Below, piece after piece: positions 19,723 through 28,997 of a stretch of DNA of 64,000 nucleotides. The position numbers were made by a program, and so were the translations under genes. Position 1 is the stretch's first letter. Each line of letters opens with the position of its first letter. This DNA comes from Alkalibaculum sporogenes (GTDB lineage Bacteria > Bacillota > Clostridia > Eubacteriales > Alkalibacteraceae), in assembly GCF_009362815.1 (NCBI RefSeq), contig NZ_WHNX01000011.1, positions 48,485 to 112,484 of the forward strand, in the 5' to 3' direction. The notes under the pieces were generated by a model. That model ran no database searches, had not been told where the DNA came from, and saw only the letters and a program-made list of their open reading frames with translations.

Positions 19723-21261
19723 TTAATAAATCTCCCAGTATTTTCTATCTAAATTTCTATACTGTAAAGCTTCACCAATATGTACTTCATTGATTTTTTC
19801 TACTGTCTCTATATCTGCTATAGTTCTAGCGAGTTTAATGATTCTATGATATGCACGAGCGCTTAAATTCATATTTTCAAAGGCATTTCTCATTAAAGAT
19901 TCTTCGCTTTTTCCTAAATGGCAATATTTTTTTATTTGGCTAGCAGATAATTGAGAATTGAAATATATACCAGCATTTTTATAACGTTCTAATTGGATAT
20001 CTCTAGCCTCATTTACGCGACTACGGATATCATTAGAAGATTCACAAACCTCAATGTTTTGGAGATCGTCAATCTTAGTCTGCTTAACTTCAATATGTAT
20101 ATCAATTCGATCTAACAAAGGTCCAGATATTTTACTAAGATAATTTTTAATTTGGCGAGGAGTACATTGACAATTATGATCTTCATCAGAGTAGTACCCA
20201 CATGGACATGGATTCATGGATGAAATCAACAAAAAAGACGCAGGATAGGTTATAGAGGCAGTGACTCTAGAGATATTAACGATATTATCTTCCATTGGTT
20301 GACGAAGCACTTCTAGCGCACTTTTTTTAAACTCTGGCATTTCATCTAAAAAGAGCACACCTAAATGAGACAAAGAAACTTCTCCTGGCTTTGGAAAAGT
20401 GCCTCCACCAATTAATGAAATAGTGGAGATTGTATGATGAGGACTTCTAAAAGGCCTTTCTGTTACGAGAGGTTGTCCTTTTAATAAACCCGAAATACTA
20501 TAGATTTTAGTAACTTCTAGTGATTCTTCTGGAGTTAGTTTGGGCAAAATAGTAGCAAATCTTCTTGCTAGCATAGTTTTACCTGATCCTGGAGGACCTA
20601 CCATAATCATATTGTGATAACCTACAGCTGCAATTTCCATAGCTCTTTTTACACTTTCTTGTCCTTTTACTTCATTAAAATCTACAGAGTGTTCAGGAAC
20701 AAGGCTAAGGATATCATCTATATCTGTTACATACGGATCTATATCTGTTTTACCTGCAAAATATTCTATGACTTGATAAATGTGTTTTGCTGGAAGTACA
20801 TTTATGCCACCTACTAAGGAAGCTTCCATAGCATTTTCTTGAGGAACAATAATTGTCTTGAAATTATTATCTCTAGCAGCTAATACCATTGGTAGTATTC
20901 CTTTGACCGGGCGAATATTACCCTTCAAAGATAATTCTCCAATTAATACACAATCCCGTATAGGTAGAACTGGAACTAGACTCTCAGAAGCACAAAGAAT
21001 GCCTATTGCAATAGGTAAATCATAATAAGCACCTTCTTTTTTTATGTTTGCAGGTGCAAGATTTATGGTTATTTTTCTCATAGGGTATTTAAAACCATTA
21101 TTTTTAATGGCGGAAAAAACCCTTTCTTTTGATTCTTTAATTGCAGTGTCAGGTAACCCGACTAAAGCATATGTGGGAAGACCACTAGAGATGTCAACTT
21201 CAACTTCTACAATAATTCCATCGATACCATTTATAGAACAGCTATAAATATTAGATAGCAT
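19723..21261 (-). CDS. ComM/YifB family Mg-chelatase-like AAA+ ATPase
   Basis: A 512-residue protein with an N-terminal Lon-like S5 domain (VGLPDTAIKESKERV) and a magnesium-chelatase-type AAA+ module: Walker A VGPPGSGKTMLARR, RPFRSPHHTIS, Walker B LGVLFLDEMPEF, and the cysteine cluster SSMNPCPCGYY. Bacterial ComM is a hexameric helicase that promotes branch migration when transformed DNA is integrated. I start at ATG 21259-21261 behind GAGGTG; the frame runs 10 codons further without support. Pairing with dprA is widely conserved. Confidence 0.94.
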   Translation of the reverse strand: MLSNIYSCSINGIDGIIVEVEVDISSGLPTYALVGLPDTAIKESKERVFSAIKNNGFKYPMRKITINLAPANIKKEGAYYDLPIAIGILCASESLVPVLPIRDCVLIGELSLKGNIRPVKGILPMVLAARDNNFKTIIVPQENAMEASLVGGINVLPAKHIYQVIEYFAGKTDIDPYVTDIDDILSLVPEHSVDFNEVKGQESVKRAMEIAAVGYHNMIMVGPPGSGKTMLARRFATILPKLTPEESLEVTKIYSISGLLKGQPLVTERPFRSPHHTISTISLIGGGTFPKPGEVSLSHLGVLFLDEMPEFKKSALEVLRQPMEDNIVNISRVTASITYPASFLLISSMNPCPCGYYSDEDHNCQCTPRQIKNYLSKISGPLLDRIDIHIEVKQTKIDDLQNIEVCESSNDIRSRVNEARDIQLERYKNAGIYFNSQLSASQIKKYCHLGKSEESLMRNAFENMNLSARAYHRIIKLARTIADIETVEKINEVHIGEALQYRNLDRKYWEIY

Positions 21262-21618
21262 ATGTATCACCTCTAAATACAATTGTACCAAAATAACCCA
21301 AATGTTGCTATAATATATGGTATATTTTATAAGATTTATAGGTTAAGTGTTATATCTGATTAACTGTACAATATATCTTTGAGTTCTTATTTGTCTAAAT
21401 AACTCGGATTATAATACATTTTGAAATAAATTGAACAAACATAAGTAAATACTAAATTGTATAAAAAAAAAGCTTTTCAGTTTTGCTCTTTTCTGCTAGA
21501 ATGTAAATGTACTTAAATTATACTTTAGTAGAGACTCCCCCACAATTATTATACATAAATCAAATATTATATTTAAAGATAATTTGTGTGTATAGCCTTG
21601 CACTGATTGTTATCGTTA

Positions 21619-21655
21619 TGAAATATCCAATCATGGGTATTTCATTTGATATAAT
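21619..21655 (+). promoter_or_regulatory. promoter with overlapping inverted repeat for symporter copy 2
   Basis: An extended -10 (TGATATAAT; TATAAT at 21650-21655) lies 36 bases before the gene and no good -35 is visible. The inverted repeat TGAAATATCC / GGGTATTTCA (21619-21628 and 21635-21644, one mismatch) covers the -35 position, as a repressor or activator site would. Confidence 0.5.
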
Positions 21656-21691
21656 TTTATTTTTAAAATAATTTAATAAAAGGAGGAAAAA

Positions 21692-23083
21692 ATGGATAAC
21701 AAAATTACAGTAAAAACGCAGTTGACCTTTGCCATATTTCAGTTTTGTTCGGTATTAGCAGTCACCATCCCAATGATGTACCTTACATTCTATATGACTG
21801 AAGGCCTTGGTATGACAGCGGCACTAATGGGTTCAGTATTATTAATTGCAAGAGTATTAGACTTTATTATTGGTCTTGCTTCTGGTGGTATCGTCGAAAA
21901 ATCAAGAATGAAATGGGGAACTTATCGTTCTTGGCTCATAATTTTGAAATATGTGGTCTTTATAGGTATTGTATTACTTTTTTGGGACACAACTTCACTG
22001 CCTATGGGGCTCCGAGCAGCCGTTACTATCATCGGTTATGTCTTAATGCATGGTTCTATGAATTTTATTGCATTGTCTCAATACGGGTTGGTGGCACGTC
22101 GTGCAGGATCTGATATGGACGGTCGTAACAAGCTTTCAATCGCGTTTGCCCGTGGTATGACAGTCGCGAACATTATAATCTCAGCAGTTGCTCTGCCTGC
22201 AATTGTTTGGGTGGGTTCTTTTGCTCCTGGTCTTGGATATCTGATCACGGCAGCAGCTTTCGCGCTCTTCTTCTTTGCCGGTTCTATCGTGCTAGTAAAA
22301 GCTACCAAGGATCATGACCGTTTGGTGACAGAAGAAGAAGCGAAACTGATTCCACAGATCTCGTTTGGTGACATGATCAAAACAGCTGCTGGAAACGGAC
22401 AATTGATGCTCGTTCTCTTAGCTTTTTGCTTAACTTATATCGGTATGTTTATTAGTCAGACGATTATGCAATACTATTTTGTTTTTGTTATTGGTGATAT
22501 GTTGATGATGTCAGTTTCTTTAACAGTTGGTATGGTATTTGCTTTTGTGGGAAGCATATTTGGTCCGATACTTGGTCAGAAAGCAGGTAAAAAGACTGCA
22601 ATGGTGACAGGTATGCTATTATGGGGTGTATTTACTGGACTTATTACAATTTTAGGAAAAGGAAATGTATGGGCATTCATCGTCCTTGGAGGTCTCGGAC
22701 AGGTTGCATTCTATATGTTCTTCTCATTTGGCATGAACTACTTTTTGGATGCCGGCGAATACGGATTCTACAAAACAGGTAAAGACAACAGAAATGTTGC
22801 ATTGGCAATGTTCAATATGCCGATGAAGGTCGGTATGGCAATTGGTGGTGCAATTGGTGGATATGGACTTAGTGTTATTGGTTATACTCCAGGCATGACT
22901 GAAGTTACTGACAGTTTTATTAACGGCTTTATGGCTTTGGCTGGTGTAGTCCCAGGAGCCTTTATGATTGTTGCAGGAGTCTCTGTTCTCTTCTTCTGGA
23001 AGATCACAGATAAGGATGCGCAAATGTATGCAACATCAAATGCTGAAAAAATTGCTGCTCAAAAAGCTGCTGCTGTAGAGTAA
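21692..23083 (+). CDS. glycoside-pentoside-hexuronide (GPH) family cation symporter, copy 2
   Basis: A 463-residue paralogue of the symporter at 13733-15124, with matching segments throughout: PMMYLTFYMTEGLGMTAALMG, GLASGGIVEKSRMKWGTYRSW, VIGYTPGMTEV. Twelve membrane helices are expected. It has its own promoter and an AGGAGG site and stands alone on the plus strand with a terminator directly after it. The two copies sit on either side of GH3-dprA-comM, pointing to duplication and divergence, possibly for a different sugar. Its codon use looks somewhat richer in G and C than the housekeeping genes nearby. Confidence 0.88.
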   Translation: MDNKITVKTQLTFAIFQFCSVLAVTIPMMYLTFYMTEGLGMTAALMGSVLLIARVLDFIIGLASGGIVEKSRMKWGTYRSWLIILKYVVFIGIVLLFWDTTSLPMGLRAAVTIIGYVLMHGSMNFIALSQYGLVARRAGSDMDGRNKLSIAFARGMTVANIIISAVALPAIVWVGSFAPGLGYLITAAAFALFFFAGSIVLVKATKDHDRLVTEEEAKLIPQISFGDMIKTAAGNGQLMLVLLAFCLTYIGMFISQTIMQYYFVFVIGDMLMMSVSLTVGMVFAFVGSIFGPILGQKAGKKTAMVTGMLLWGVFTGLITILGKGNVWAFIVLGGLGQVAFYMFFSFGMNYFLDAGEYGFYKTGKDNRNVALAMFNMPMKVGMAIGGAIGGYGLSVIGYTPGMTEVTDSFINGFMALAGVVPGAFMIVAGVSVLFFWKITDKDAQMYATSNAEKIAAQKAAAVE

Positions 23084-23136
23084 TAGTACGATATTAATAA
23101 TGAGGTTTAATTAGGTTTACAAACGATTAATAAGTG

Positions 23137-23175
23137 AAACACGTGCGAAATTTATTATTTTCGTACGTGTTTTTT
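23137..23175 (+). terminator. terminator after symporter copy 2
   Basis: The stem AAACACGTGCGAAA / TTTCGTACGTGTTT (23137-23150 and 23158-23171, one mismatch) is followed by T residues on the plus strand. Confidence 0.85.
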
Positions 23176-23442
23176 ATGATAGATTAGTATTATAAACTTG
23201 TAAATTTAAATCTACTTATCTTAAGCAAGCAAACACAATAGCATTGTATTCATCAGGTTGACATTCTTAAATTCATAAGACATTTTTTATGTCTATATGT
23301 TCCATTTGATTAAATAAATTTTTCTGAGGATCTTTATTCAGTTGCATACACTGTAACATCATCATTTTATGTAAGTATTTATAATTTCCCTTAATTATAA
23401 ATAGAAAACTGTATAACATCTAAATTATTGTTATTTTTAATG

Positions 23443-23542
23443 AAGTGAAACTTTATTCAGTAGGGGTTTTTTCATCCCCTACTGAATATTAGTTTTAGCG
23501 AAACAACGAGCCAAGCGAAAATATATTTTCGTAGTACCTTAA
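23443..23542. repeat. ~100-bp interspersed repeat, copy 1
   Basis: One of three related sequences in the window (others at 31866-31963 and 42996-43091). Each has the core hairpin ATTCAGTAGGGG / CCCCTACTGAAT next to a GTGAAACTTT end, and on the other side a conserved stretch ending in the palindrome GAAAATATATTTTC. No coding capacity. Its size suits a miniature element or an insertion-sequence end. Confidence 0.7.
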
Positions 23543-23564
23543 TGATTGATGAGATAAAAACAGC

Positions 23565-23879
23565 TCATCGAATGAACGCTAATTTTCTATTTGCCAAAGC
23601 ATCTTTTAACCATCTCGGGCTCATTTTCAATATGTCATCTGGTAAGCTATAATGTTCAAAAAATTTATCTATATTACTGTTGCCTACGTTAAAATCTAAG
23701 TTCTGTTCTTGTATTTTTTCCGTTGTTATTAGAAGGGCTTTTAATTCACTATTAACCCTTTTAGCAAATCTATTAGACCACAAGACAATTATTGTAATAA
23801 GTTGAAGGAAAAACAAAAATATAATAGCTACTTCTGCATTAGGTAAAACTTTTTTCAATCTTTCACTTCTAAATTGCAT
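23565..23879 (-). pseudogene. remnant of a sensor histidine kinase (second membrane helix plus HAMP linker)
   Basis: The 104 codons encode one membrane helix (VAIIFLFFLQLITIIVLW) and a HAMP-like linker (LKALLITTEKIQEQNLDFNVG) of the kind found in kinases beside ABC or lantibiotic systems. The sensor domain before it and the kinase core after it are missing; the last ~25 residues do not continue the family. The repeat copy 1 starts 23 bases beyond the stop, so insertion may have broken the gene. Alternatively it is a small membrane protein in its own right. Confidence 0.45.
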
Positions 23880-23976
23880 AGTTAATGGATAGTTAATATA
23901 TCCTTTTCTCTTACAATACTAATAATATAATTTGATAAACCTATTGACTTATCCCGTAAGCTGTCCCCTTGGTTAC

Positions 23977-24009
23977 AAAAAACAACCTTGCTTAATATAG
24001 CAAAGTTGC
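23977..24009 (-). terminator. terminator after the chemoreceptor gene
   Basis: On the minus strand CAACTTTGC and GCAAGGTTG form a stem (one mismatch) followed by TTTTTT, about 15 bases after the stop codon. Confidence 0.8.
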
Positions 24010-24025
24010 TTTGAGTATTGCTTTA

Positions 24026-26053
24026 TTAAATTTTAAATCTTTCAATAAGCGTTCTTAATTCTTCTGCAATATTAGACAAACCTTCACCTGAACTTGCAAT
24101 TTCCATAATGGTTGCTGATTGTTCTTCCATAGATGCAGAGATTTCCTCGGTTCCAGCTGCATTTTCTTCTGATATTGCAGCTAGATTTTGAATAAGTTCG
24201 ATAATATTATTTTTATTTTTGTTCATTAATTCTGCTGATTGATTAAGCTTTATTACAGATTTTTTAACCAATTCTGATCCTTCGGAAATACCTTCAAACT
24301 TCATCTCCGTAAGCTTTACGCTATCTCCTTGATCTTTAACAATCCCTTTTACATCATTCATGGTATTGACAGCCAATTGAGACTTTGATTTAAGTTCTTC
24401 AATCACAAGTTTTATATCTTGCGTAAAACGAGTAGAATCTTCAGCAAGCTTTCTAATTTCATCGGCAACAACAGCAAATCCACGACCAGCTTCACCTGCT
24501 CTAGCTGCTTCAATTGCAGCATTTAAAGCTAATAAGTTGGTTTGATCAGCGATGCTTTGAATCATAGCACTTGCATTTTCAATTTTTTCAGCGCTTTTGT
24601 CATTACTGATAATAATCTCATAGACATTATCAGCAGATGCATTTACACTTTCAGTTTTATTAATCAATTCTTTTAAAATTGTAAACCCTTCGTCTTTTTG
24701 AGAATCTATTTTTTCAGATGCTCCATTAAGTTCTATCATGTACTGAGCATTATCTTCCAGTAACTTGCCAAGATCTTCAATGTTATGAGCGGTGTTTTCC
24801 GTATCTTTTGCTTGGTCACTTGCACCTCTTGCAATATCTTCAATGGTATTTGACACTTCTTCAGAAGCCGTTGCTGCTTGATCTGACGTAGCAGTAAGTT
24901 CTTCGGAAGACGCCGCCACCTGTTCTGATTTATCCATGATTTCTTGTACTATCTCAGACACAGCGTTTTTCATAATCAAAATACCCTGTGAAATTTCACC
25001 AAGTTCATCATTTTTTTGTATTAAATGCTCTTCAATTTCAACACTAAAATCTCCATTTGACATATGATTAAGTTTTTCTTTTAACGTTTTAATCACCACA
25101 ATGATTTGATGGGAAAAGAAATAGAGCAGTATCCCTAAGAAAACAAATATAGCTAGTCCCATCCCCGTTATTACTATAATATTTTGTCTTATTGCTTGTC
25201 GAACAGTGTCCATAGAATAGCCAATATTAATTGCACCTACATGTTCGCCATCTAAAACAATAGGATATACTATATCGAAAACAACTTCATCAATACTTTC
25301 TTCATAATACTCAGATGTGTAAGCTTTGCCGTGAACTGCTCCAGTTACGCTTCCGGTATCATCCAATTGTTCATCGATATCTTCTAAATCATTGCTAGCC
25401 AAAACAACTGCTTTATTGTTCATTACCGTTGCATAGACAATCGCCTCATCCGTAGCTAGTTGTTCAACTAAGCTCTGGTAGGAAAACTTTGTTGTTAGTT
25501 CATTGACAATATCGGCAGAAATACCAACTTGAACAAAATTCCCACCTCTATTTTTTACTGAACCATACTTTAAATAATTATCAGATTCTACATCCTTGCG
25601 CACATTTTCCATTAATTCATCTGCTCCCTGAATCATAACATTCAAAGAATGATCTTCAGGTACAGCCCACCCCACATAACTCGGTACAGTGGAATAAACG
25701 ATAACCCCTTCTGGAGAATACCAGTATATTTCATTGACGCCAACATTTTTCATAACCTCAGTTAAAAACTTGTCGCTTAACTGATTTTCATTGTTGATTA
25801 CCGATCTGGCAGCTGATCGAATTTTCTCTTCTAACATATCATTAATTGTATCAAGTGCTAAAGCGTTATCTGATATCCGATTAACCATTCTTTCTGATGT
25901 GAGTAAGCCTTGCAATTCCATTTCTTTCAACAAACTATTTCTTGTGGAAATTGTAGAGAATACACCAATAATCAAAATTCCTACAAATACGGCCAACAGT
26001 GGATATATCAAAACTTTTGTTCTAATTGATCCTTTTTTCTTTTCTTTCTTCAT
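24026..26053 (-). CDS. methyl-accepting chemotaxis protein with extracellular cache-type sensor
   Basis: A 675-residue chemoreceptor. One membrane helix at residues ~14-35 and another at ~290-312 enclose an extracytoplasmic domain of about 250 residues with cache-like features ([44 protein letters not shown]). A HAMP domain follows, then the cytoplasmic coiled coil with the highly conserved tip [20 protein letters not shown]. The gene is monocistronic, flanked by decayed sequence. The ligand is unknown. No other chemotaxis gene is in the window. Confidence 0.95.
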   Translation of the reverse strand: MKKEKKKGSIRTKVLIYPLLAVFVGILIIGVFSTISTRNSLLKEMELQGLLTSERMVNRISDNALALDTINDMLEEKIRSAARSVINNENQLSDKFLTEVMKNVGVNEIYWYSPEGVIVYSTVPSYVGWAVPEDHSLNVMIQGADELMENVRKDVESDNYLKYGSVKNRGGNFVQVGISADIVNELTTKFSYQSLVEQLATDEAIVYATVMNNKAVVLASNDLEDIDEQLDDTGSVTGAVHGKAYTSEYYEESIDEVVFDIVYPIVLDGEHVGAINIGYSMDTVRQAIRQNIIVITGMGLAIFVFLGILLYFFSHQIIVVIKTLKEKLNHMSNGDFSVEIEEHLIQKNDELGEISQGILIMKNAVSEIVQEIMDKSEQVAASSEELTATSDQAATASEEVSNTIEDIARGASDQAKDTENTAHNIEDLGKLLEDNAQYMIELNGASEKIDSQKDEGFTILKELINKTESVNASADNVYEIIISNDKSAEKIENASAMIQSIADQTNLLALNAAIEAARAGEAGRGFAVVADEIRKLAEDSTRFTQDIKLVIEELKSKSQLAVNTMNDVKGIVKDQGDSVKLTEMKFEGISEGSELVKKSVIKLNQSAELMNKNKNNIIELIQNLAAISEENAAGTEEISASMEEQSATIMEIASSGEGLSNIAEELRTLIERFKI

Positions 26054-26903
26054 CCTTTTCTCCCGTCCATTCTATCGTATGTAATCAAAAAACAATTTTT
26101 AACTCCTCTGTTTAATTTTCTTAACCACCAAACAATTTATCTGCATTTACAGGCTTACTTATAATAGTACCCCTAAACTATATCCCCCCCCACATTTTTT
26201 AGCATTGAAATTCATAATTTCATCTTTAACACCTTATGCAATAAAAGATAAATTAAAACATTTAGAGAACTCAATCAAGCTTTTAATCTCATCCTCTTTG
26301 TGCTCATTTGTATATTTTCATTCATGGATTTGTATAACTTCACTTATCTATTACAACTATCCCTATTTTTAGTACTCTTGATAACGTCTATTACTTGCAC
26401 CAATAGTCTATTTTATCCCTGTAAGTAAATTGTCCCTCAATTGTTTATCTAAAATTTTTAGTAGACAAATATCATCTGTTAACAAAAATATTGTTTCTCA
26501 TAATCCTTTATCAGTGTATCCTTTTTTTAGGCTATACGTTTAGCACTAATCCACTGTTTTTTCTTTCATATAAGTTTTAAGTGTTGTATGTATTAAAAAA
26601 TCCTAAGGCAGAATTGATCAGATAAACTTGGGTATCATTCTTTATATATTCATTATAACTACTCAACTTATTTTCTTGTAGTTTATCTACCATTATTGCT
26701 TTAATCGGATTTTAAGGAATATTTTTATCCTATCATATGAGCAGGTGCATGGCAATGAAAATGTCCCCTTGGCTTCATAAAAAGTCAATATAAAAGACCT
26801 TTTATATACTCTCAAATTCATTCTTTAAGCCAAAAAAAAATCTTTACGTTGAAAGGATCTTTTAATTTCGATATAATACTTTCCCCCAATTATTAGACAT
26901 ACT
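26054..26903. other. gene-free spacer with a minus-strand terminator
   Basis: No supported ORF in 850 bases. It includes a C8 run at about 26185-26192, a small palindrome near 26790-26808 and a minus-strand stem-loop with a run of nine U (26832-26863), which could be the terminator of the decayed gene at 26904-27058. The region looks like accumulated relic DNA. Confidence 0.5.
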
Positions 26904-27058
26904 TAATTCATGCTTCCGGCTTTTTCAAAGGTAAATAAGTAGTCCTCATCTATTTCGTCACGGTAATCCACTGTAAAGTCTAAATCTTTGGGTTCTCTTT
27001 TTTTAAAGCGGTAACTCAAAAACTTTGATCCATCTAGTAACCATCCCTGCTTAGCAAT
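26904..27058 (-). pseudogene. DUF2812-like gene fragment
   Basis: The minus-strand frame reads IAKQGWLLDG, then YRFKKREPKDLDFTVDYRD and EDYLFTFEKAGSMN before a stop. This resembles the N-terminal part of DUF2812 proteins, whose segment around a conserved A-x-x-G-W is followed by such a YRFE/VDYR strand. An in-frame stop lies directly upstream at 27059-27061, and nothing like the membrane-bound remainder of these proteins follows. A second fragment on the plus strand (27117-27192, ending DEIFES) is not recognised. Confidence 0.4.
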
Positions 27059-27222
27059 TTACTCAAAGATTAATGGAAAAGTCATTCCTTTATATTTAAT
27101 ATGACAAATTAATACCACTTATGGAGATACCTTGAAATCTTACGGTTATGAAGACTTTGACATAGCGGTAGATGAAATATTTGAGAGTTAGCTTCATCAA
27201 AATCACCAATAGTCTAACACTT

Positions 27223-27260
27223 AAAAAAGCAAGGATGTTTTTAACACATCACTTGCTTTT
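27223..27260 (-). terminator. terminator of the CO-dehydrogenase-like operon
   Basis: On the minus strand AAAAGCAAGTGATGT and ACATCCTTGCTTTT pair with one bulge/mismatch and run into a T-tract, starting about 27 bases after the oxidoreductase stop codon. Confidence 0.85.
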
Positions 27261-27286
27261 AGACCTTGTTTAATACAATACTATTT

Positions 27287-28513
27287 TTACACTACATACT
27301 CATAAGACCCATCTTCCGCCACTGAGAAGAAGTCTGCATAATTTATATCAAATACATTTTTATTTACCTTTGAGATATCAACTTTATTTTTAATCAAAGT
27401 AGTGATTACTCCGCAATAAGAAATATCTCCTTGTAGTATGGCTCCTTGAATGATCCCATCCTTTACAATGATCTTCTTATACTCTATTCCATCCTCTTCA
27501 ATGTGTTCTTCATAAGTATCATCAACAGGTTCAATTATTCCTATAGATACCGTTTGGAGATCCATAAAATTGAGGGAATTTCTAAATCCAAAATGATCCT
27601 CTAGCTTTTTTTCTTTTCCAACCATATTATGCCCTGCTGTTATCCCTTGCTTTACAGCTAAGGGCCAAATAGGATGAGTTCCACACACATCACCTGCTGC
27701 GAATACGTCAGCAATATTGGTGGCGCAATATTCATCGACGACTATTCCCTTGTCAATATTTACTGTATTCTCAGAAATGAAGGAAAGATTAGGTCGTACA
27801 CCTGTAGCCACAATGATCATTTCACAAGGAATGACTTCTCCACTACTAATCTTTAAACCTTTCACATTGTTACTCTCATCCAATAATACCTCTTCTGCCT
27901 TAACCCCCGTGTGAATATGTACTCCATTATCCTTAAACAAATCTTCATAAGTTGTTGCAGATCTTTTATCTAATTGTAATGGTAGAATTCTATCTGCAAA
28001 CTCAACCAAAGATATGTTCACCTTTTTTGCCATGAGTCCAGAGACCACATCAATTCCCACTAATCCCCCACCTAAGACCACAATATCTTTTACATGAGAA
28101 TACTCCTGTAGGATCATTTCAACGTCTTCAGCGTCACGAAACCCGACAACCTGATTTCCTTCCCTTAAGTTTTTAATAGGTGGAATAAAAGAGGAGGCTC
28201 CTGTAGCAATAAGAAGTTTATCATAAGAGAGAATCGATTCATCATCCAGAACCACTTTTTTGTCTTCTATATGAAGTTTCTTAGCATTTTTCCCTTTCAT
28301 CCAATGTATGTCTAACTTTTCAAAGAAATCCTCACTAACAAAGTTGAGATTCTCTATAGTCCTACTACCACTAACAACATGATGAAGCATACACCTAGAG
28401 TATACTTTATCATCTTTAGAGACCACTGTAATTTCCCCTTCTTTATCTAACGAACGAATGGTTTTGGCACAGTTGATCCCAGCTGCACTAGCTCCTAATA
28501 CAAGATATTTCAT
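27287..28513 (-). CDS. FAD-dependent pyridine nucleotide-disulfide oxidoreductase of the cooS cluster
   Basis: A 408-residue class of NADH:acceptor reductase. Two dinucleotide folds are visible: the FAD-binding GASAAGINCAKTI at the N terminus and the NAD-binding VVLGGGLVGIDV near residue 150, and the second FAD motif is VFAAGDVCGTHPIWPLA. The start ATG (28511-28513) overlaps the ferredoxin stop as ATGA. With cooS and the cooF-like gene it forms a compact operon known from several anaerobes, where it is thought to pass electrons between the Fe-S protein and NAD(P). Direction of electron flow is not evident from sequence. Confidence 0.9.
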   Translation of the reverse strand: MKYLVLGASAAGINCAKTIRSLDKEGEITVVSKDDKVYSRCMLHHVVSGSRTIENLNFVSEDFFEKLDIHWMKGKNAKKLHIEDKKVVLDDESILSYDKLLIATGASSFIPPIKNLREGNQVVGFRDAEDVEMILQEYSHVKDIVVLGGGLVGIDVVSGLMAKKVNISLVEFADRILPLQLDKRSATTYEDLFKDNGVHIHTGVKAEEVLLDESNNVKGLKISSGEVIPCEMIIVATGVRPNLSFISENTVNIDKGIVVDEYCATNIADVFAAGDVCGTHPIWPLAVKQGITAGHNMVGKEKKLEDHFGFRNSLNFMDLQTVSIGIIEPVDDTYEEHIEEDGIEYKKIIVKDGIIQGAILQGDISYCGVITTLIKNKVDISKVNKNVFDINYADFFSVAEDGSYEYVV

Positions 28514-28965
28514 AAACAAACACCTACCTCTTCAACATAGAGACACCCTGTTGGGCAATTTTCAACACATCTTGGTATTTCTCTTCCATCACACACGTCG
28601 CATTTAATGACCACACTATTACGCAATTCATCTGTTTTTAATACCCCATAAGGACATGACATCACACACATAAAACAGGATGAACATTTATCTTCATTAT
28701 AAGATACAATCCCTGTTTCACTATCTTTTGTCATGGCGCCGCTCATACAGGTAAATACACATTCAGGTTCATCACAGTGTCTACAGAAAATAGGTGCTGG
28801 TTTCTTCTGACTATCTAGTGAGATATGGTTTCTAGATTCATTTTTCAAATCCGTTAGATCTAGATCGAAGATCCCCTTTCCTTGTTCGTTATGCTCTGCC
28901 ATACAAGCTATGGTACAATTCATACATGCCATGCATAGGTCTTGTTTTATTTTTATCCGTTTCAT
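28510..28965 (-). CDS. CooF/HycB-like ferredoxin with four [4Fe-4S] clusters
   Basis: A 151-residue electron-transfer protein with four cysteine groups: CMACMNCTIAC, CRHCDEPECVFTC, CSSCFMCVMSCP and CDVCDGREIPRCVENCP. This layout is that of CooF, HycB and related polyferredoxins rather than a small two-cluster ferredoxin. It probably carries electrons between the CooS-like protein and the FAD oxidoreductase. It is 32 bp from cooS and overlaps the oxidoreductase gene by 4 bp. Confidence 0.92.
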   Translation of the reverse strand: MKRIKIKQDLCMACMNCTIACMAEHNEQGKGIFDLDLTDLKNESRNHISLDSQKKPAPIFCRHCDEPECVFTCMSGAMTKDSETGIVSYNEDKCSSCFMCVMSCPYGVLKTDELRNSVVIKCDVCDGREIPRCVENCPTGCLYVEEVGVCL

Positions 28966-28997
28966 AATACCCTCCCTAATTCAAAATATTCAATTTC

